The notes under the pieces were generated by a model, which made no database searches, was not told the DNA's origin, and saw nothing but the letters and a program-made list of their open reading frames with translations. Positions 58,588 to 64,000 of a stretch of 64,000 bases of DNA are shown in pieces. Both the position numbers and the translations under genes were made by a program. Every line of letters begins with the position of its first letter. Position 1 is the stretch's first letter. The stretch comes from Nocardiopsis mwathae (GTDB taxonomy: Bacteria; Actinomycetota; Actinomycetes; Streptosporangiales; Streptosporangiaceae), in contig NZ_JACHDS010000001.1 of the NCBI RefSeq assembly GCF_014201195.1, forward strand, positions 5,704,001 through 5,768,000. The letters are read 5' to 3'.

Positions 58588-61155
58588 GTGAGCGAGAGAC
58601 AGGCGCCGCTGCCCCGCCGGCTCACGGCGCCCGCGCCCGGCTGGTCCGTCGAGGCCGACGTGGTCGTCGTCGGCTCGGGTATCGCCGGGCTGAGCACCGC
58701 TCTGCGCTACGTCGAGCGCTCCCCGGCGGGCCGGGTCGTCCTCGTCACCAAGGACCTGTTGTCCACCGGGTCCACGCGCTGGGCCCAGGGCGGCATCGCC
58801 GCCGTCATCGACCCCTCCGACGCCCCCGTCGCGCACATGGTCGACACCGTGATCGCCGGGCGCGAACTGTGCGCCCCCGAGGCCGTGCGCGCCCTGGTCA
58901 CCGAAGGCCCCGATGCGCTGCGCTGGCTGATCGAACGCGGCACCGCCTTCGACCGCACCGGCGCCGGGGAGCTCGCGCTGACCCGCGAGGGCGGCCACCG
59001 GGCCCGACGCATCGCGCACGCCGGGGGCGACGCCACCGGCGCCGAGATCCAGCGTGCGCTGAGCGACGCGGTCCGGGCCGCGTCCCGCATCGAGCTCATC
59101 GAGCACGCCTTCGTCCCCGACCTGCTCATCGGCGCGGGGGTCGGGGGAGCGGTGCGCGGCGTCACCGTGCACGTCATGGGCGAGGGCGAGCGCGACGGCG
59201 TGGGTGCCGTGCGCGCCGGGGCGGTCGTGCTGGCCACGGGCGGCATCGGGCAGGCCTTCGCCGCTACCACCAACCCCGAGGTGTCCACCGGCGACGGGGT
59301 GGCGCTGGGCCTGCGCGCCGGAGCCACCGCGCGCGACCTGGAGTTCGTGCAGTTCCATCCGACGGTGCTGTGGCTGGGCGCCGACGCCCGCGGCCAGCAG
59401 CCGCTCATCTCCGAGGCGGTGCGCGGAGAGGGTGCCTTCCTCGTCGATGCCGCCGGCCGCCGCTTCATGCAAGACCTGCACGACCTCGCCGACCTCGCCC
59501 CGCGCGACGTCGTCGCCCAGGGGATCGCCGCGGCCATGGCCGCCACCGGTGCCGACCACGTCCACCTCGACGCCCGGCACTTCGGCGCAGCGATGTGGGA
59601 GGAGCGGTTCCCCACCATCCTCGCCTCGTGCCGCAAACACGGCATCGACCCGGTCACCGACCTGATCCCGGTGGCCCCCGCCGCCCACTACGCCTCCGGT
59701 GGGCTCACCACCGACCTCAACGGGGAGACCGACGTCCCCGGGCTGTTCGCCGTCGGCGAGGTCGCCTGCACCGGTGTGCACGGCGCCAACCGGCTGGCGT
59801 CCAACTCGCTGCTGGAGAGCGTCGTGTTCGCGCACCGGGTGGCCGAACGGCTGATTCGACGCCCCGCCCCCCGGCCCGACGCCGTCGCCGACCGGACCGC
59901 CGACCTGTCGGCGGGGCTGGTCGCGCCGAGCGTCGTGCCGCGCATCCGCGCCACCATGTCCCGCCACGTGGGCGTCGGCCGCGACGCGCAGGGCCTGGAA
60001 CGTGCCCTGCGCGAGCTCGACGCGCTGGCCGCCGACCCGGCCAACGCCGACGCCGAGCCCGGCACCCCCGCCTGGGAGGCCGCCAACCTGCTGACCGTGG
60101 CGCGCACGCTCACCGCCGCCGCCCTGCACCGCGCCCGGCACCTGACCGCGCCGGGCGGCCCCGCACCGAGGCGCGGGCCGACCAACGTCGCGGTCCGAAT
60201 CGAAGGGAATGCCATGTCCGTGGACCGGTCCCGCGGCGAGGTCCGGCTGCCCGAGCACCTCGCCGCCGAGCTCGCCGAGATCACCCGGGGCGATGTCCGC
60301 GGGTCCGGCACCCTGGGTGTCGAGCGGCTCGTCGCCGACGCCCTCGACGAAGACCTCGGCCCCGACCAGGACGGCCCGGATGTCACCACCGCCGCCACCA
60401 TCCCCGCCGCGCAGCTTCGCACCGCCGACGTGGTGGCCCGCGCCGACGGTGTCGTCGCCGGGCTGCCCTTGGCCGAGTACGTCTTCTGGGCGGTCGCCGA
60501 CGGGATCCTCGACGTGGAGCGGCACGCCGCCGACGGCGACCGGGTGCGCCGCGGCGATGTCCTGATGACGGTGACCGCCCGCACCCGCCACCTGCTCACC
60601 GCCGAGCGCACCGCGCTCAACCTGCTCACCCACCTCTCCGGTATCGCCACCGCCACCCGCGCCTGGGCCGACGCCGTGGCCGGGACGCGGGCGAGGATCC
60701 GTGACAGCCGCAAGACCCACCTCGGCCTGCGTGCGGTGGAGAAGTACGCGGTGCGCTGCGGGGGCGGGACCAACCACCGCTTCGGGCTGTGCGACGCCGC
60801 GCTCATCAAGGACAACCATGTGGTGGCCGCCGGCGGAGTGGCCGAGGCGGTCGCGGCCGTCCGCGGCGCCTTCCCCGACATCCCGCTGGAGGTCGAGGTC
60901 GACCGGATCGACCAGATCGAACCGGCGCTGCGGGCCGGTGCGGAGGAGATCCTGCTCGACAACTTCACCGTGGAGGAGTTGCGCGCGGCCGTGGCCCTCG
61001 TGGACGGCCGCGCGCGGCTGGAGTCCAGCGGAGGGCTGACTCTTTCCGCCGCTTCACGGGTGGCGGAGACCGGGGTGGACTATCTTGCGGTGGGTGCCCT
61101 CACGCATTCCAGCCCGGCGCTGGACATCGCGCTCGATCTGCGCGAAAGTCACTGA
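58588..61155 (+). CDS. nadBC: fused L-aspartate oxidase / quinolinate phosphoribosyltransferase
   Basis: One 855-residue frame. Residues 1-about 530 are NadB: FAD-binding VVVGSGIAGLSTALR, STRWAQGGIAA, LEFVQFHPT and LASNSLLESVVFAHR. Residues about 543-855 are NadC: RIRDSRKTHLGLRAVEKYAV, CGGGTNHRFGL, LIKDNHV, EVEVDRI and EILLDNFT. Together they make iminoaspartate and later nicotinate mononucleotide for NAD. The join (RRGPTNVAVRIEGN) holds an ATG at 60214 with AAGGGA upstream, so NadC may also be made alone. The GTG at 58588 has AGGAGG 7 nt upstream. nadA is not in the window. Confidence 0.92.
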   Translation: MSERQAPLPRRLTAPAPGWSVEADVVVVGSGIAGLSTALRYVERSPAGRVVLVTKDLLSTGSTRWAQGGIAAVIDPSDAPVAHMVDTVIAGRELCAPEAVRALVTEGPDALRWLIERGTAFDRTGAGELALTREGGHRARRIAHAGGDATGAEIQRALSDAVRAASRIELIEHAFVPDLLIGAGVGGAVRGVTVHVMGEGERDGVGAVRAGAVVLATGGIGQAFAATTNPEVSTGDGVALGLRAGATARDLEFVQFHPTVLWLGADARGQQPLISEAVRGEGAFLVDAAGRRFMQDLHDLADLAPRDVVAQGIAAAMAATGADHVHLDARHFGAAMWEERFPTILASCRKHGIDPVTDLIPVAPAAHYASGGLTTDLNGETDVPGLFAVGEVACTGVHGANRLASNSLLESVVFAHRVAERLIRRPAPRPDAVADRTADLSAGLVAPSVVPRIRATMSRHVGVGRDAQGLERALRELDALAADPANADAEPGTPAWEAANLLTVARTLTAAALHRARHLTAPGGPAPRRGPTNVAVRIEGNAMSVDRSRGEVRLPEHLAAELAEITRGDVRGSGTLGVERLVADALDEDLGPDQDGPDVTTAATIPAAQLRTADVVARADGVVAGLPLAEYVFWAVADGILDVERHAADGDRVRRGDVLMTVTARTRHLLTAERTALNLLTHLSGIATATRAWADAVAGTRARIRDSRKTHLGLRAVEKYAVRCGGGTNHRFGLCDAALIKDNHVVAAGGVAEAVAAVRGAFPDIPLEVEVDRIDQIEPALRAGAEEILLDNFTVEELRAAVALVDGRARLESSGGLTLSAASRVAETGVDYLAVGALTHSSPALDIALDLRESH

Positions 61156-61184
61156 TCCGTTCCACGACCTCGGATAAGGCCCAG

Positions 61185-61976
61185 ATGCTGCTCGCTATCG
61201 ACGTCGGTAACTCGCACACCGTCCTCGGCCTCTTCGACGGGGACGACCTGATGGAGCAATGGCGTGTCGGGACGGAGGCCCGGCGCACCGCTGACGAGTG
61301 GTCGGTCGTGCTGCGCGGACTCGTGGGCTCCAGCGAGCTGCTGACCATCGCCGACATCGACGGGATCGCGCTGTGCTGCTCGGTGCCCTCCGTGCAGCAC
61401 GAGATGCGCGAGATGTTCCGACGGCAGTTCGGGGACGTCCCGGCGGTGATCGTCGAACCGGGTGTGAAGACCGGCGTCCCGGTCCGGATGGACAACCCCA
61501 AGGAGGTCGGCAGCGACCGCATCATCAACGCACTGGCGGCCGTGCAGCTTTACGGCGGCCCGTGCATCGTCGTGGACTTCGGCACCGCCACCACGTTCGA
61601 CGCGGTGAGCGTCAAGGGCGAATACGTCGGCGGTGCCATCGCCCCGGGGATCGACATCTCGGTGGAGGCGCTGTCGCAGCGCGGTGCGCAGCTGCACATG
61701 GTGGAGATCGTCAAACCGCGCAGCGTCATCGCCAAGAACACCACCGAGGCACTGCGCTCGGGCATCGTCTACGGCTTCTCCGGCCAGGTCGACGGCATCG
61801 TCGACCGGATGGCCCAGGACCTCACCGACGACGTCGACGACGTCGACGACGTCACGGTGGTGGCCACCGGCGGGCTGGCGCCCCTGGTGGTGGAGGAGTG
61901 CGAGACCGTGGACGTCCACGAGCCGTGGCTCACCCTGGTCGGGCTGCGCCTCGTCTTCGCCCGCAACGCGGGGTGA
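61185..61976 (+). CDS. coaX: type III pantothenate kinase
   Basis: 263 residues. LLAIDVGNSHTVLGLFDG is the nucleotide motif; GSDRIINALAA and IVVDFGTATTFDAV follow, with GGAIAPGI and ATGGLAPLV. It phosphorylates pantothenate, the first step of coenzyme A synthesis, and needs a monovalent cation. A 9-bp repeat at 61827-61853 adds DDV units in a surface loop. It starts 29 bp after nadBC and has AAGG close upstream. Confidence 0.95.
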   Translation: MLLAIDVGNSHTVLGLFDGDDLMEQWRVGTEARRTADEWSVVLRGLVGSSELLTIADIDGIALCCSVPSVQHEMREMFRRQFGDVPAVIVEPGVKTGVPVRMDNPKEVGSDRIINALAAVQLYGGPCIVVDFGTATTFDAVSVKGEYVGGAIAPGIDISVEALSQRGAQLHMVEIVKPRSVIAKNTTEALRSGIVYGFSGQVDGIVDRMAQDLTDDVDDVDDVTVVATGGLAPLVVEECETVDVHEPWLTLVGLRLVFARNAG

Positions 61977-62028
61977 GAAGGGGTGCGGCGGTTGTGGACA
62001 GGCGCCCCGGGCACACGGATCGGGCCGA

Positions 62029-62034
62029 TAGGAT
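62029..62034 (+). promoter_or_regulatory. -10 element, leaderless lysS start
   Basis: TAGGAT with 7 nt to the GTG at 62042; no ribosome site lies between. Confidence 0.5.
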
Positions 62035-62041
62035 CGGGCCT

Positions 62042-63538
62042 GTGAGCGATGTGCTGGACGAATCCTACGATGAGCTGCCCGAGCAGATGCGGGTCCGGCG
62101 GGAGAAGCTGGACCGGCTGCGGGGCGAGGGGATCGACCCCTTCCCCGTCACCTTCCCCCGGACCACCGCCATCGGTGCGGTGCGGGAGAAGCACGCCGGG
62201 CTGGAGCCCGACACGGCGACGGGCGAGCGCGTCGGGATCGCCGGCCGGGTCATGCTCTACCGCACCGGGGGCAAGCTCTGCTTCGCCACGCTGCGCGACG
62301 AGTCCGGCGACCTCCAGGTGATGATGTCCCTGGACAAGCTGGGTGCCGAGGCACTGGCAGCGTGGAAGAGCGACATCGACCTGGGCGACCACGTCGGCGT
62401 CGAGGGCGAGGTCATCACGTCGCGGCGCGGCGAGCTCTCGATCATGGTCGACGCGTGGCGGCTGACCGCCAAGTGCCTGCGCCCTCTGCCCGAGAAGCAC
62501 AAGGGGCTGACCGACCCCGAGGCGCGCGTGCGCCAGCGCTACGTCGACCTCATCGTGAACCCCGAGTCGCGGGAGATGGTGCGCCGCCGGTCGGCCGCGA
62601 TCCGGTCGCTGCGCTCGACCCTGGACGGGCTGGGCTATATCGAGGTCGAGACCCCGATGCTGCAGCCCGTGCACGGCGGCGCCACGGCGCGCCCGTTCAC
62701 CACGCACATCAACGCCTACGACCTCGACCTGTACCTGCGCATCGCGCCGGAGCTCTACCTCAAGCGGCTCGCCGTCGGCGGCATGGAGAAGGTCTTCGAG
62801 ATCAACCGGAACTTCCGGAACGAGGGTGCGGACTCCACGCACAACCCCGAGTTCACGATGCTGGAGTTCTACCAGGCCTACGCCGACTACAACGTGATGG
62901 CCGACATCACGCGCACCCTGATCCAGGACGCGGCGCGGTCGGTCTTCGGCTCGCCGGTCGTGGAGCGCGACGGCGAGGAGTTCGACCTCGGCGGAGAGTG
63001 GCCGTCGGTCACCCTGTTCGGCGCGGTGTCCGAGGCGCTCGGCGAGGAGATCACCCCGCGGACGCCGATCGACACGGTGCGCAAGCACGCGGACGCCCGG
63101 GAGATCGAGTGGAGCCCCGACTGGGGCCAGGGCAAGCTGGTCGAGCACCTGTTCGAGGAGCTGGTGGAGCACACCCTCGTGCAGCCCACCTTCGTGCGGG
63201 ACTACCCGCTGGAGACCAGTCCGCTGACCAGGGTGCACCGCGAGGACCCGTTGCTCACCGAGAAGTGGGACCTCATCGGGTTCGGCATGGAGCTGGGCAC
63301 CGGGTACTCCGAGCTGGTCGACCCGGTCGAGCAGCGGCGGCGGCTGACCGAGCAGTCGCTGCTCGCGGCGGGGGGCGACCCCGAGGCCATGCAGCTCGAC
63401 GAGGACTTCCTGCGCGCCCTGGAGTACGGTATGCCGCCCTCGGGCGGCGTCGGCATGGGCATCGACCGCCTGCTGATGGCCTTCACCGGCAAGAACATCC
63501 GGGAGACCGTGCTCTTTCCACTCGTCAAGCCGGAGTGA
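62042..63538 (+). CDS. lysS: lysyl-tRNA synthetase (class II)
   Basis: 498 residues. An N-terminal OB-fold anticodon domain (RVGIAGRVMLYRTGGKLCFATLRDESGDLQVM) is followed by class II motif 1 (MVRRRSAAIRSLRSTLDGLGYIEVETPML), motif 2 (FEINRNFRNEGADSTHNPEFTMLEFYQAY) and motif 3 (GVGMGIDRLLMAFTG). It charges tRNA-Lys. A frame extending to 61298 overlaps coaX and is rejected. TAGGAT lies 7 nt before the GTG. It ends the cofactor block. Confidence 0.97.
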   Translation: MSDVLDESYDELPEQMRVRREKLDRLRGEGIDPFPVTFPRTTAIGAVREKHAGLEPDTATGERVGIAGRVMLYRTGGKLCFATLRDESGDLQVMMSLDKLGAEALAAWKSDIDLGDHVGVEGEVITSRRGELSIMVDAWRLTAKCLRPLPEKHKGLTDPEARVRQRYVDLIVNPESREMVRRRSAAIRSLRSTLDGLGYIEVETPMLQPVHGGATARPFTTHINAYDLDLYLRIAPELYLKRLAVGGMEKVFEINRNFRNEGADSTHNPEFTMLEFYQAYADYNVMADITRTLIQDAARSVFGSPVVERDGEEFDLGGEWPSVTLFGAVSEALGEEITPRTPIDTVRKHADAREIEWSPDWGQGKLVEHLFEELVEHTLVQPTFVRDYPLETSPLTRVHREDPLLTEKWDLIGFGMELGTGYSELVDPVEQRRRLTEQSLLAAGGDPEAMQLDEDFLRALEYGMPPSGGVGMGIDRLLMAFTGKNIRETVLFPLVKPE

Positions 63539-63820
63539 GCGCGGCGGGGTCGGCGCGCGGTGCGCGAACGCCGGTCCTGGGGTGAGACGATCGCCGGGGG
63601 CATCCGGTTCGCGTTGCCGAATCGTGATATTCGTTCACTGTGTAAAGCCCCAGGCCATCGCACTGTCTTCATGGTCACTTTCTTCAATACTCTTCGGCCG
63701 ATCACGGTCCGTGCCGCGCCTGCGCGCTGAAGATTATTTTCGCAGGTCACTGCCGTCTTCGTAGGTTCTTGTTCTCTACGGATGTGACGATACGTCTGTT
63801 TATAATCACTCTGAGTAAGA
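63539..63820. other. GC-poor intergenic region after lysS
   Basis: No protein frame here is credible. Base composition drops well below its surroundings from about 63600. A perfect TATAAT stands at 63801-63806 but without a clear -35 at the usual distance. Confidence 0.5.
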
Positions 63821-63829
63821 TGATTGACC

Positions 63830-63858
63830 TTGACGCCCTGTTCCCAGCCGCTTAGCGT
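63830..63858 (+). promoter_or_regulatory. sigma-70-type promoter (TTGACG-N17-TAGCGT)
   Basis: TTGACG at 63830-63835 and TAGCGT at 63853-63858 are separated by 17 bases, the ideal housekeeping spacing. It drives something to the right; the target lies beyond or at the window edge. A frame from an ATG near 63922 is open to the end but cannot be judged. Confidence 0.6.
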
Positions 63859-64000
63859 TTCGAAGCGAGCGGAGATTTTCCGCCTGTTTGCCGTAGTGGA
63901 TCTGAGGTGACGGCGAGTGAGGATGGCTGAGCGCGGCTCCGGCAGGTTCGCCCATCTCTCGCCGTGTGTGCACTCGCCCGGTCTGTCCGTCCCAGACCGA

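Noticed and set aside
58507-60819. Long minus-strand frame opposite nadBC
   Set aside because: Antisense shadow; the plus-strand product has complete NadB and NadC motifs.
61298-62041. Upstream extension of lysS by 248 codons
   Set aside because: It overlaps coaX almost fully; family length and the -10 element support the GTG at 62042.
63582-63764. Plus-strand 60-codon frame after lysS
   Set aside because: It lies in GC-poor sequence with codon use unlike genes and looks like promoter-region DNA.

Overview
The window looks like chromosome from a high-GC, mycelial actinobacterium, most likely of the Nocardiopsaceae (Nocardiopsis, Streptomonospora or Thermobifida type). The evidence is the very high third-position GC, many GTG starts, a Lys-rich TopA tail, an MFS-thymidylate kinase fusion, chaplin-like secreted peptides, an XRE-DUF5753/DUF397 pair, and the conserved order ftsH-folE-folP-(NTF2-like)-folB-folK-DUF3180-PH-PH ... 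DUF2520-panC-nadBC-coaX-lysS. This is inferred from recognised families; the genus cannot be fixed without a search.

Region by region. (1) 1-6.43 kb is the end of an integrative element. It holds a TrbL/VirB6-like membrane protein running off the left edge, a pilin-like peptide, an HTH regulator, a PAPS-reductase-like protein, a beta-class DNA methyltransferase and a large serine recombinase whose reading frame runs into the 3' end of tRNA-Leu(GAG). (2) 6.5-22.4 kb is mostly housekeeping: an M20 peptidase, secreted proteins, a tandem hairpin array (10.48-10.76 kb), DUF5703, topA, the MFS-tmk fusion, holB, a PSP1-family protein, a Tap-like hydrolase lipoprotein, tRNA-Thr(CGT) and an orphan excisionase-like HTH gene. 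(3) 22.4-31.7 kb holds a GH4 glycosidase and PfkB kinase divergently placed around a long palindrome, a BCCT transporter, a DEDD exonuclease and several small lineage-type genes, including a membrane-tethered sigma-region-2 protein. (4) 31.8-46.4 kb is the core block ppa, dacB-like, DUF2342, tilS, hpt, ftsH, the folate operon, DUF3180 and two PH-domain membrane proteins.

(5) 46.4-56.4 kb is an accessory island splitting the usual PH-domain / DUF2520-panC neighbourhood. It holds three intact small chaplin-like/secreted peptide genes and one decayed copy with shared upstream sequence, a chimeric wreck (tyrosine-recombinase N-terminus joined to a decayed IS3 transposase and an amidase tail), a compact RiPP-type cassette (radical SAM/SPASM enzyme, a 42-residue precursor ending in CSCDAGDDNPF, and a GNAT), three small overlapping genes, and an XRE-DUF5753/DUF397 regulator pair. 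(6) 56.7-63.5 kb is the cofactor block: DUF2520, panC, an in-frame nadB-nadC fusion, coaX and lysS. It is followed by a GC-poor promoter region with no confident gene in the window.

The most novel-looking items are the RiPP cassette at 50.6-52.8 kb and the array of three about 75-bp hairpins with a conserved loop and covarying stems at 10.48-10.70 kb. Several genes (folP, lysS, DUF2342, PSP1, the XRE gene and others) carry a TANNNT hexamer only 6-9 nt before the start codon, which suggests frequent leaderless transcription.
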